Positions 1 to 10,392 of a DNA stretch of 26,943 bases are shown here, in pieces. The notes beneath the pieces are model-generated. The model saw only the letters and a program-made list of their open reading frames with translations. It searched no databases and was not told where the DNA came from. Source of the stretch: Saccoglossus kowalevskii (lineage: Eukaryota; Hemichordata; Enteropneusta; Harrimaniidae). Every line of letters begins with the position of its first letter. Position 1 is the stretch's first letter. A program made the position numbers and the translations under genes. The stretch spans positions 1 through 26,943 of the forward strand of contig NW_003115931.1 of NCBI RefSeq assembly GCF_000003605.2. The letters are read 5' to 3'.

Positions 1-180
1 TGAAATACATTTGTTTGGTTCCGAAACAAACATGGAAAAGACATAATGTGTTTTTTTGTATTTTTATTATTGAAATGTAACTCCTTTATAGCAGAAAGTC
101 GTGCTGGTTTTATTTGATAATTTAAGTGTATAGAATGTTTAAATATTTGCACGTATTTTCAATGCACAACTCCCTCTTGC
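1..180 (+). repeat. Partial monomer, 3' arm only
   Basis: This is the 3' end of a monomer cut by the window edge. It starts within the spacer after the 5S-like segment, runs through GGTTCCGAAACAAACATGG and the T-type arm (TTTGCACGTATTTT), and ends just before the first landmark. Confidence 0.95.
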
Positions 181-1112
181 GGTCGGCTATAGTGGATGTC
201 AGATATAAAAATTGTGTACAAAGCTGTACAAAGTGAGTACAAAGTTGGTAGAATAGCGTGTATGTTTGAACTAAGTTGTTGTCATATCTAACCGTAAAAT
301 TATAAAGTACGGAAAGTGAATAAAATGCAAGTGAACGTCTCGTATATTAGAATAGTGCCCTATGAGCTTACCGTAGCATGTTCTAAAACATCCTAAAACG
401 ATAGGAAGAGCATTAGAAAAGTAGGTGGGTTTGCTAATACATTTTACCTAAGTCATTGTAATATCGACAACACGGTTAAAAATATAGTAAAATGGGCAAA
501 TGTGTTGGAAAAGTCTTATACATTAGCAGATTATACCACTATGAAACCGTGAAATGATAAACAAACTGATTACAAAAGTACTGAAAAGTAGTTGTAAAGT
601 TAGCAAAATTACATGGAAATGTGACCTATGTTGTTATATTATTGAGACCCATAGTTAAATATTAGGAAAAGTGAATTAATATGTCGTAAATGGCCGTCTA
701 CTAACGAACTGACTTTCGAAGCATGGATAGGTCATAGGTCAACTTACGAAAGACACACGTGAAACGAATGACAATTCGAAACATTTTCAAACATTTAATG
801 GGCCGCCAATTCGAATAGAAATCGAATGATCCCAGTAGTCGAGTGATCATGTGATGGACCTGTCACAAAAGTTAAGATCAATAGGGCGTGCCTCGTAATT
901 GCATGGGAGACCACTTGAGCTAACAAGCTTGTTTAATACATTTTTTTTTGGTTCCAAAACAAACATGGAAAAGACCTAAAGTACTTTTTTGTATTTTTAT
1001 TATTGAAATGCAGCACCTTTATAGCAGAAAGTCGTGCTGGTTATTTTGATAATTTAAGTTTATAGAATGTTTAAAAATTTGCACGTATTTTCAATGCACA
1101 ACTCCCTCTTGC
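181..1112 (+). repeat. Satellite unit 1 (932 bp, type A)
   Basis: Complete monomer with the type A central segment and a T-type 3' arm. The HindIII palindrome is broken at its final base (CTTGTTT instead of CTTGTTA), and the following GGTTCC block reads GGTTCCAAAAC. Confidence 0.95.
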
Positions 1113-1246
1113 GGTCGGCTATAGTGGATGTCAGTTATTAAAATTGCGTACTAAGCTGTACAAAGTGAGTGCAAAGTTGGTAGAATAGCGTGGATGTTTG
1201 AACTACGTTGTTGTCATGTCTAACCGTACAATTATAAAGTACGGAC

Positions 1247-1593
1247 AGTGAATAAAATGCAAGTGAACGTCTCGTATATTAGAATAGTGCCCTATGAGCT
1301 TACCGTAGCATGTTCTAAAGCATCCTAAAACGATAGGAAAAGCATTGGAAAAGTTGGTGGGTTTGCTAATACATTTTACCTAAGTCATTGTAATATCGAC
1401 AACACGGTTAAAATTATAGTAAATTGGGCAAATGTGTTGGAAAAGTCTTATACATTAGCATATTATACCACTATGAATCCGTGAAATGATAAACAAACTG
1501 ATTACAAAGTAGTGAAAAGTGGTTGCAAAGTTAGCAAAATTACATGGAAATGTGACCTATGTTGTTATATTATCGACACCCATAGTTAAATGT
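1247..1593 (+). repeat. 347-bp block identical to 3103-3449
   Basis: Units 2 and 4 are identical across this block at 1,856-bp (two-monomer) spacing. The block includes variants found in no other unit (AATTATAGTAAATTGGGC, GCATATTATACC). Unit 3, lying between them, does not carry them. Confidence 0.9.
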
Positions 1594-1791
1594 TAGGAAA
1601 AGTGAATTAATATATCGTAAATGGCCGTTTATTAACGTACTGACTTTCGAAGCATGGATAGGTCATAGGTCAACATACGAAAGACACACGTGATACGAAT
1701 GACAATTCGAAACACTTTCAAACATTAAATGGCCGCCAATTCGAATAAAATTCAAATGATCCCAGTAGTCGAGTGATCATGTGATGTTCCT

Positions 1792-1846
1792 GTCACAAAA
1801 GTTAAGATCAATAGGGCGAGCCTCGTAATTGCATGGGAGACTACTT
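1792..1846 (+). pseudogene. 5S rRNA-like segment, common (more diverged) form, example from unit 2
   Basis: Most units have the common form, AAGTTAAGATCAATAGGGCG followed by GCCTCGTAATTGCATGGGAGAC. Its box C core GCATGGGAGAC lies about 212 bp before the next landmark in each unit. It has lost TCGGG and GGTTAG compared with 5S, but keeps GTTAAG, GTAATTGCATGGGAGAC and their spacing. This entry stands for the equivalent segment in every unit other than 13, 19 and 29. Confidence 0.6.
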
Positions 1847-1850
1847 GAGC

Positions 1851-1864
1851 TAACAAGCTTGTTA
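1851..1864. repeat. 14-bp perfect palindrome TAACAAGCTTGTTA with a HindIII site
   Basis: The sequence equals its own reverse complement and contains AAGCTT. It recurs immediately 3' of the 5S-like segment in most units, so HindIII would cut the array into a roughly 929-bp ladder. The site is lost in units 3, 5, 12, 13, 25 and 29, and an extra site lies at 5009-5014. Confidence 0.9.
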
Positions 1865-1870
1865 AATACA

Positions 1871-1877
1871 TTTTTTT
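1871..1877 (+). terminator. T-run downstream of the 5S-like segment (possible Pol III terminator)
   Basis: A run of seven T starts exactly 29 bases after GGGAGAC. In real 5S genes the terminating T-run begins about 27-30 bases after the same motif. The run is present in nearly all units at variable length and is interrupted in a few (ATTTATG in unit 19). Function is inferred only from spacing; plain A+T richness is the alternative. Confidence 0.4.
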
Positions 1878-2040
1878 GGTTCCGAAACAAACATGGAAAA
1901 GACATAAAGTATGTTTTTGTATTTTTATTATTGAAATGTAACACCTTTACAGCAGAAAGTCGTGCTGGTTATTTTGATAATTTAAGTTTATAGAATGTTT
2001 AAAAATGTGCACGTAGTTTCAAAGCACAACTCCCTCTTGC

Positions 2041-2968
2041 GGTCGGCTATAGTGGATGTCAGCTATTAAAATTGCGTACAAAGCTGTACAAAGTGAGTGC
2101 AAAGTTGGTAGAATAGCGTTTATGTTTGAAGTAAGTTGTTGTCATATCTAACTGTAAAATTATTAAGTACGGAAAGTGAATAAAATGCAAGTGAACGTCT
2201 CGTATATTAGAATATTGCCCAATGAGCTTACCGTAGCATGTCCTAAAGCATCCTAAAACGATAGGAAAAGCATTGGAAAAGTAGGTGGGTTTGCTAATAC
2301 ATTTTACCTAAGTCATTGTAATATCGACAACACGGTTAAAAATATAGTATAATGGGCAAATGTGTTGGAAAAGTCTTATACATTAGCAGATTATACCACT
2401 ATGAAACCGTGAAATGATAAACAAACTGCATACAAAGTAGTGAAAAGTAGTTGTAAAGTTAGCAAAATTACATGGAAATGTGACCTATGTTGTTATATTA
2501 TTGATACCCATAGTTAAATGTTAGGAAACGCGAATTAATATGTCGTAAATGGCCGTTTACTAACGTACTGACTTTCGAAGCATGGATAGGTCATAGGTCA
2601 ACATACGAAATACACACGTGATACGAATGACAATTCGAAACACTTTCAAACATTAAATGGCCGCAAATTCGAATAAAATTCAAATGATCCCAGTAGTCGA
2701 GTGATCATGTGATGGACCTGACACAAAAGTTAAGATCAATAGGGCGTGCCTCGTAATTGCATGGGAGACTACTTGAGCTAACCAGCTTGTTAAATACATT
2801 TTTTTGGGGTTCCGAAACAAACATGGAATACATAAAGTATTTTTTTGTATTTTTATTATTGAAATGTAACACCTTTATAGCAGAAAGTCGTGCTGGTTAT
2901 TTTGATTATTTAAGTTTATAGAATGTTTAAAAATGTGCACGTAGTTTCAATGCACAACTCCCTCTTGC
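2041..2968 (+). repeat. Satellite unit 3 (928 bp, type A)
   Basis: Complete type A monomer with a G-type arm. It has the variants GCGTTTATGTTTGAAGTAAG and GTCCTAAAGC, shared with unit 12; the first is also in unit 14. The HindIII site is lost (ACCAGCTT). Confidence 0.95.
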
Positions 2969-3896
2969 GGTCGGCTATAGTGGATGTCAGCTATTAAAAT
3001 TGCGTACAGAGCTGTACAAAGTGAGTGCAAAGTTGGTAGAATAGCGTGTATGTTTGAACTAAGTTGTTGTCATATCTAACCGTAAAATTATAAAGTACGG
3101 AAAGTGAATAAAATGCAAGTGAACGTCTCGTATATTAGAATAGTGCCCTATGAGCTTACCGTAGCATGTTCTAAAGCATCCTAAAACGATAGGAAAAGCA
3201 TTGGAAAAGTTGGTGGGTTTGCTAATACATTTTACCTAAGTCATTGTAATATCGACAACACGGTTAAAATTATAGTAAATTGGGCAAATGTGTTGGAAAA
3301 GTCTTATACATTAGCATATTATACCACTATGAATCCGTGAAATGATAAACAAACTGATTACAAAGTAGTGAAAAGTGGTTGCAAAGTTAGCAAAATTACA
3401 TGGAAATGTGACCTATGTTGTTATATTATCGACACCCATAGTTAAATGTCAGGAAAAGTGAATTAATATGTCGTAAATGGCCGTTTACTAAGGTACTGAC
3501 TTTCGAAGCATAGATAGGTCAGAGGTCAACTTACGAAAGACACACGTGAAACGAATGACAATTCGAAACACTTCCAAAGATTAAATGGCCGCCAATTCGA
3601 ATAAAATTCAAATGATCCCAGTAGTCGAGTGATCATGTGATGGACCTGGCGCAAAAGTTAAGATCAATAGGGCGTGCCTCGTAATTGCATGGGAGACTAC
3701 TTGAGCTAACAAGCTTGTTAAATACATTTTTTTTTGGTTCCGAAACAAACATGGAATACATAAAGTATTTTTTTGTATTTTTATTATTGAAATGTAACAC
3801 CTTTATAGCAGAAAGTCGTGCTGGTTATTTTGATAATTTAAGTTTATAAAATGTTTAAAAATGTGCACGTAGTTTCAATGCACAACACCCTCTTGC
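2969..3896 (+). repeat. Satellite unit 4 (928 bp, type A)
   Basis: Complete type A monomer with a G-type arm preceded by ATGGAATACATAAAG. Its 3103-3449 block matches unit 2 exactly, two monomers away. Confidence 0.95.
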
Positions 3897-4825
3897 GGTC
3901 GGCTATAGTGGATGTCAGCTATTAAAATTGCGTACAAAGCTGTACAAAGTGAGTGCAAAATTGGTAGAATAGCGTGTATGTTTGAACTAAGTTGTTGTCA
4001 TATCTAACCGTAAAATTATAAAGTACGGAAAGTGAATAAAATGCAAGTGAACGTCTTGTATATTAGAATAGTGCCCTATGAGCTTACCGTAGCATGTTCT
4101 AAAGCATCCTAAATCGATAGGAAAAGAATTGGAAAAGTAGGTGGGTTTGCTAATACATTTTACCTAAGTCATTGTAATATCGACAACACGGTTAAAATAT
4201 AGTAAAATGGGCAAATGTGTTGGAAAAGTCTTATAAATTAGCAGATTATACCACTATGAAACCGTGAAATGATAAACAAACTGCTTACAAAGTAGTGAAA
4301 AGTAGTTGTAAAGTTAGCAAAATTACATGGAAATGTGACCTATGTTGTTATATTATTGATACCCATAGTTAAATGTTAGGAAACGTGAATTAATATGTCG
4401 TAAATGACCGTTTACTAACGTACTGACTTTCGAAGCATGGATAGGTCATAGGTCAACTTACGAAAGACACACGTGATACGAATGACAATTCGAAACACTT
4501 TCAAACATTAAATGGCCGCCAATTCGAATAAAATGTAAATGATCCCAGTAGTCGAGTGATCATGTGATGGACCTGATACAAAAGTTAAGATCAATAGGGC
4601 GTGCCTCGTAATTGCATGGGAGACTACTTGAGCTAACAAGGTTGTTAAATATATTTATTTTTGGTTCCAAAACAAACATGGAAAAGACACAAAGTATTTT
4701 TTTGTATTTTTGTTATTGAAATGTAACACCTTTATAGCAGAAAGTTGTGCTGGTTATTTTGATAATTTAAGTTTATAGAATGTTTAAAAATTTGCACGTA
4801 TTTTCAATGCACAACTTCCTCTTGC
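3897..4825 (+). repeat. Satellite unit 5 (929 bp, type A)
   Basis: Complete type A monomer with a T-type arm. The HindIII site is lost (ACAAGGTT). The CTGCTTACAAAG, ATTGATACCC and AAATGACCG variants in its second half are shared with unit 12. Confidence 0.95.
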
Positions 4826-5753
4826 TGTCGGCTATAGTGGATGTCAGCTATTAAAATTGCGTACAAAGCTGTACAAAGTGAGTGCAAAATTTGTAGAATA
4901 GCATGTATGTTTGAACTAAGTTGTTGTCATATCTAACCGTAAAATTATAAAGTACGGAAAGTGAATAAAATGCAAGTGAACGTCTCGTATATTAGAATAT
5001 TGCCCTATAAGCTTACCGTAGCATGTTCTAAAGCATCCTAAAACGATAGGAAAAGCATTGGAAAAGTAGGTGGGTTTGCTAATACATTTTACCTAAGTGA
5101 TTGTAATATCGACAACACGGTTAAAAATATAGTAAAATGGGCAAATGTGTTGGAAAAGTCTTATACATTAGCAGATTATACCACTATGAATCCTTGAAAT
5201 GACAAACAAACTAATTACAAAGTAGTGAAAAGTGGTTGCAAAGTTAGCAAAATTACATGGAAATGTGACCTATGTTGTTATATTATTGATACCCATAGTT
5301 AAATGTTAGGAAACGTGAATTAATATGTCGTAAATAGCCGTTTACTAACGTACTGACTTTCGAAGCATGGATAGGTCATAGGTCAACTTACGAAAGACAC
5401 ACGTGAAACGAATGACAATTCGAAACTCTTCCAAAGATTAAATGGCCGCCAATTCGAATAAAATTCAAATGATCCCAGTAGTCGAGTGATCATGTGATGG
5501 ACATGTCACAAAAGTTAAGATCAATAGGGCCTGCCTCGTAATTGCATGGCAGACAATTTGAGCTAACAAGCTTGTTAAATACATTTTTTTGGTTCCGAAA
5601 CCAACATGGAAAAGACATAAAGTATTTTTTTGTATTTTTATTATTGAAATGTAACACCTTTATAGCAGAAAGTCGTGCTGGTTATTTTGATAATTTAAGT
5701 TTATAGAAAGTTTAAAAATTTGCACGTATTTTCAATGCACAACTCCATCTTGC
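4826..5753 (+). repeat. Satellite unit 6 (928 bp, type A); start of duplicated block
   Basis: Complete type A monomer with a mutated landmark (TGTCGG). An extra HindIII site lies at 5009-5014 (CTATAAGCTTACC). Private variants such as GAAACTCTTCC, GGGCCTGCC and GCATGGCAGAC recur only in unit 10, because this unit is part of the 1,654-bp duplicated block. Confidence 0.95.
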
Positions 5754-6480
5754 GGTCGGCTATAGTGTATGTCAGCTATAAAAATTGCGTACAAAGCTGT
5801 ACAAAGTGAGTGCAAAGTTGGTAGATTAGCGTGTATGTTTGAACTAAGTTGTCTTATCTAACCGTAAAATTATAAAGAACGGAAAGTGAATAAAATGCAA
5901 GTGAACATCTCGTATATTAGAATAGTGCCTTATGAGCTTACCGTAGCATGTTCTAAAACATCCTAAAACGATAGGAAAAGCATTAGAAAAGTAGGTGGGT
6001 TTGCTATTACATTTTACCTAAGTCATTGTAATATCGACTCCACAGTTAAAAATATAGAAAAAATGAGCATATGTGCTGGAAAAGCCTCATATATTAGCGG
6101 ATTATACCACTATGAATCCGTGAAATGACAAACAAACTGATTACAAAGTAGTGAAAAGTGGTTGCAAAGTTAGCAAAATTACATGGAAATGTGACCTATG
6201 TTGTTATATTATCGACACCCTTAGTTAAATGTAAGGAAAAGTGAATTAATATGTCGTAAATGACCATTTACTAACGTACTGACTTTCGAAGCATAGATAG
6301 GTCATAGGTCAACTTACGATAGACACACGTGATATGAATGACAATTCGAAACACTTTCAAACATTAAATGGCCGCCAATTCGAATAAAATTCAAATGATC
6401 CCAGTAGTCGCGTGATCATGTGATGGACCTGTCACAAAAGTTAAGATCAATAGGGCGTGCCTCGTAATTGCATGGGAGAC
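4827..6480 (+). repeat. 1,654-bp block duplicated at 8540-10193
   Basis: This block covers most of units 6 and 7 and reappears exactly 3,713 bp downstream with no net indel and about seven substitutions seen by eye. General unit-to-unit differences are far more frequent. It marks a recent four-monomer-register duplication or conversion. Confidence 0.93.
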
Positions 6481-6679
6481 CACTTGAGCTAACAAGCTTG
6501 TTAAATACATTTTTTTGGTTCCGAAACAAACATGGAAAAGACATAAATTATTTCTTTGCATTTTTATTATTGAAATGTAACACCTTTATAGCAGAAAGTC
6601 GTGCTGGTTATTTTGATAATTTAAGTTTATAGAATGTTTAAAAATTTGCACGTATTTTCAATGCACAACTCCCTCTTGC
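5754..6679 (+). repeat. Satellite unit 7 (926 bp, type B); duplicated block
   Basis: First type B unit, with the private form GACTCCACAG, GAGCATATG. Other private variants (GTGTATGTCAG, GTAGATTAGC, AAGTTGTCTTATC, AAGAACGG, GTCGCGTGATC) recur only in unit 11. The duplicated block ends at about 6480, and the unit continues with its own 3' arm. Confidence 0.95.
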
Positions 6680-7607
6680 GGTCGGCTATAGTGGATGTCA
6701 GCTATTAAAATTGCGTACAAAGCTGTACAAAGTGAGTGCAAAGTTGGTAGAATAGCGTGTATGTTTGAACTAAGTTGTTGTCATATCTAACCGTAAAATT
6801 ATAAAGTACGGAAAGTGAATAAAATGCAAGTGAACGTCTCGTATAATAGAATAGTGCCCTATGAGCTTACCGTAGCATGTTCTAAAGCATCCTAAAACGA
6901 TAGGAAAAGAATTGGAAAAGTAGGTGGGTTTGCTAATACATTTTACCTAAGTCATTGTAATATCGACAACACGGTTAAAAATATAGTAAAATGGGCAAAT
7001 GTGTTGGAAAAGTCTTATACATTAGCAGATTATACCACTATGAATCCGTGAAATGACAAACAAACTGCTTACAAAGTAGTGCCAAGTAGTTGTAAAGTTA
7101 GCAAAATTACATGGAAATGTGACCTATGTTGATATATTATTGAGACCCATAGTTAAATGTTAGGAAAAGTGAATTAATATATCGTAAATGGCCGTTTACT
7201 AACGTACTGACTTTCGAAGCATGGATAGGTCATAAGTCAACATACGAAAGACACACGTGATACGAATGACAATTCGAAACACTTTCAAACATTAAATGGC
7301 CGCCAATTCGAATAAAATTCAAATGATCCCAGTAGTCGAGTGATCATGTGATGGACCTGGCACAAAAGTTAAGATCAATAGGGCGTGCCTCGTAATTGCA
7401 TGGGAGACTACTTGAGCTAACAAGCTTGTTAAATACATTTTTTTTTGTTTCCGAAACAAACATGGAATACATAAAGTATTTTTTTGTATTTTTATTATTA
7501 AAATGTAACACCTTTATAGCAGAACGTCGTGCTGGTTATTTTGATAATTTAAGTTTATAGAATGTTTAAAAATGTGCACGTAGTTTCAATGCACAACTCC
7601 CTCTTGC
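6680..7607 (+). repeat. Satellite unit 8 (928 bp, type A)
   Basis: Complete type A monomer with a G-type arm. From 7291 it is nearly identical to the adjacent unit 9, sharing the arm variants TTTGTTTCCG, TTATTAAAATG and AGAACGTCG. Confidence 0.95.
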
Positions 7608-7856
7608 GGTCGGCTATAGTGGATGTCAGCTATTAAAATTGCGTACAAAGCTGTACAAAGTGAGTGCAAAATTTGTAGAATAGCACGTATGTTTGAACTA
7701 AGTTGTTGTCATATCTAACCGTAAAATTATAAAGTACGGAAAGTGAATAAAATGCAAGTGAACGTCTCGTATATTAGAATATTGCCCTATGAGCTTACCG
7801 TAGCATGTTCTAAAGCATCCTAAAACGATAGGAAAAGCATTGGAAAAGTAGGTGGG
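7291..7856 (+). repeat. 566-bp block duplicated in the adjacent monomer (8222-8787)
   Basis: Spans the end of unit 8 and start of unit 9. It matches the next monomer at 931-bp spacing with three differences seen (ATGGCC/ATAGCC, GACCTGG/GATCTGG, AGCACG/AGCATG). Shared private variants include TTTGTTTCCG and AGAACGTCG. Confidence 0.9.
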
Positions 7857-8538
7857 GTTTGCTAATACATTTTACCTAAGTCATTGTAATATCGACAACA
7901 CGGTTAAAAATATAGTAAAATGGGCAAAATGTGTTGGAAAAGTTTGATGCATTAGGCAGATTATACCACTAGGAAACCGTGAAATGATAAAACAAAGCTG
8001 CTTTACAAAGTGGTGAAAAAGTAGTGTAAAGTTAGCAAAATTACATGGAAATGTGACCTATGTTGTTATAATATTGATACCCATAGATAAATGCTAGGAA
8101 ACGTGAATTAATATGTCGTAAATGACCGTTTACTAACGTCTGACTTTCGAAGCATGGATAGGTCATAGGTCAGCTTACGAAAGACACACGTGATACGAAT
8201 GACAATTGAACACTTTCAAACATTAAATAGCCGCCAATTCGAATAAAATTCAAATGATCCCAGTAGTCGAGTGATCATGTGATGGATCTGGCACAAAAGT
8301 TAAGATCAATAGGGCGTGCCTCGTAATTGCATGGGAGACTACTTGAGCTAACAAGCTTGTTAAATACATTTTTTTTTGTTTCCGAAACAAACATGGAATA
8401 CATAAAGTATTTTTTTGTATTTTTATTATTAAAATGTAACACCTTTATAGCAGAACGTCGTGCTGGTTATTTTGATAATTTAAGTTTATAGAATGTTTAA
8501 AAATGTGCACGTAGTTTCAATGCACAACTCCCTCTTGC
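7608..8538 (+). repeat. Satellite unit 9 (931 bp, type A) with dense indels
   Basis: Complete type A monomer with a G-type arm. Between about 7850 and 8215 it has many single-base gains and losses (GGTGGGGTTT, GGGCAAAATG, GATAAAACAAAGCTGCTTT, AACGTCTGAC, CAATTGAACAC) that no other unit shares. This looks like consensus error more than biological divergence. Confidence 0.93.
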
Positions 8539-9466
8539 GGTCGGCTATAGTGGATGTCAGCTATTAAAATTGCGTACAAAGCTGTACAAAGTGAGTGCAA
8601 AATTTGTAGAATAGCATGTATGTTTGAACTAAGTTGTTGTCATATCTAACCGTAAAATTATAAAGTACGGAAAGTGAATAAAATGCAAGTGAACGTCTCG
8701 TATATTAGAATATTGCCCTATGAGCTTACCGTAGCATGTTCTAAAGCATCCTAAAACGATAGGAAAAGCATTGGAAAAGTAGGTGGGTTTGCTAATACAT
8801 TTTACCTAAGTCATTGTAATATCGACAACACGGTTAAAAATATAGTAAAATGGGCAAATGTGTTGGAAAAGTCTTATACATTAGCAGATTATACCACTAT
8901 GAATCCTTGAAATGACAAACAAACTAATTACAAAGTAGTGAAAAGTGGTTGCAAAGTTAGCAAAATTACATGGAAATGTGACCTATGTTGTTATATTATT
9001 GATACCCATAGTTAAATGTTAGGAAACGTGAATTAATATGTCGTAAATAGCCGTTTACTAACGTACTGACTTTCGAAGGATGGATAGGTCATAGGTCAAC
9101 TTACGAAAGACACACGTGAAACGAATGACAATTCGAAACTCTTCCAAAGATTAAATGGCCGCCAATTCGAATAAAATTCAAATGATCCCAGTAGTCGAGT
9201 GATCATGTGATGGACATGTCACAAAAGTTAAGATCAATAGGGCCTGCCTCGTAATTGCATGGCAGACTATTTGAGCTAACAAGCTTGTTAAATACATTTT
9301 TTTGGTTCCGAAACCAACATGGAAAAGACATAAAGTATTTTTTTGTATTTTTATTATTGAAATGTAACACCTTTATAGCAGAAAGTCGTGCTGGTTATTT
9401 TGATAATTTAAGTTTATAGAAAGTTTAAAAATTTGCACGTATTTTCAATGCACAACTCCATCTTGC
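8539..9466 (+). repeat. Satellite unit 10 (928 bp, type A); mosaic copy
   Basis: Mosaic monomer. The arm before it and its first ~250 bp match units 8/9 at 931-bp spacing. From 8540 onward it matches unit 6 at 3,713-bp spacing. The two matches overlap at 8540-8787. Confidence 0.95.
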
Positions 9467-10193
9467 GGTCGGCTATAGTGTATGTCAGCTATAAAAATTG
9501 CGTACAAAGCTGTACAAAGTGAGTGCAAAGTTGGTAGATTAGCGTGTATGTTTGAACTAAGTTGTCTTATCTAACCGTAAAATTATAAAGAACGGAAAGA
9601 GAATAAAATGCAAGTGAACATCTCGTATATTAGAATAGTGCCTTATGAGCTTACCGTAGCATGTTCTAAAACATCCTAAAACGATAGGAAAAGCATTAGA
9701 AAAGTAGGTGGGTTTGCTATTACATTTTACCTAAGTCATTGTAATATCGACTCCACAGTTAAAAATATAGAAAAAATGAGCATATGTGCTGGAAAAGCCT
9801 CATATATTAGCAGATTATACCACTATGAATCCGTGAAATGACAAACAAACTGATTACAAAGTAGTGAAAAGTGGTTGCAAAGTTAGCAAAATTACATGGA
9901 AATGTGACCTATGTTGTTATATTATCGACACCCTTAGTTAAATGTAAGGAAAAGTGAATTAATATGTCGTAAATGGCCATTTACTAACGTACTGACTTTC
10001 GAAGCATAGATAGGTCATAGGTCAACTTACGATAGACACACGTGATATGAATGACAATTCGAAACACTTTCAAACATTAAATGGCCGCCAATTCGAATAA
10101 AATTCAAATGATCCCAGTAGTCGCGTGATCATGTGATGGACCTGTCACAAAAGTTAAGATCAATAGGGCGTGCCTCGTAATTGCATGGGAGAC
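8540..10193 (+). repeat. Copy of the 1,654-bp block at 4827-6480
   Basis: Covers most of units 10 and 11. Differences noted: TATAAGC/TATGAGC, AAGTGATTG/AAGTCATTG, GAAGCATGG/GAAGGATGG, AGACAATTTG/AGACTATTTG, AAAGTGAAT/AAAGAGAAT, TAGCGGATT/TAGCAGATT and AATGACCATT/AATGGCCATT (first/second copy). Confidence 0.93.
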
Positions 10194-10392
10194 TACTTAA
10201 GCTAACAAGCTTGTTAAATACATTTTTTTGGGGTTCCGAAACAAACATGGAATACATAAAGTATTTTTTTGTATTTTTATTATTGAAATGTTACACCTTT
10301 ATAGCAGAAAGTCGTGCTGGTTATTTTGATAATTTAAGTTTATAGAATGTTTAAAAATTTGCACGTAGTTTCAATGCACAACTCCCTCTTGC
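9467..10392 (+). repeat. Satellite unit 11 (926 bp, type B); copy of unit 7
   Basis: Near-identical to unit 7 until about 10193, where the match stops just past GCATGGGAGAC. The following arm is a hybrid (TTTGCACGTAGTTT). Confidence 0.95.

Larger units (their letters stand above)
1113..2040 (+). repeat. Satellite unit 2 (928 bp, type A)
   Basis: Complete type A monomer with a G-type 3' arm (GTGCACGTAGTTT). Positions 1247-1593 appear identical to 3103-3449 in unit 4, including the private variants TATAGTAAATTGGGC and GCATATTATACC. Confidence 0.95.

Noticed and set aside
1631-1760. CENP-B box
   Set aside because: Sequences with TTCGAA occur in each unit, but none fits the NTTCGNNNNANNCGGGN pattern on either strand where I checked.
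1792-1846. Complete functional 5S rRNA gene
   Set aside because: Only about the 3' half is recognisable. The 5' third does not match, and the base-pairing partners of 5S helix I are absent, so a working 5S rRNA is not supported.
1113-2040. Transposable element with terminal repeats, reverse transcriptase or transposase
   Set aside because: No coding capacity, terminal inverted repeats or long terminal repeats are visible within the monomer. Only the 5S-like head could hint at a SINE ancestor.
4827-10193. Regular four-monomer higher-order repeat across the array
   Set aside because: The near-identity stops at 10193. Unit 12 does not match unit 8 at the same level, so it is one duplication and not a periodic higher-order structure.
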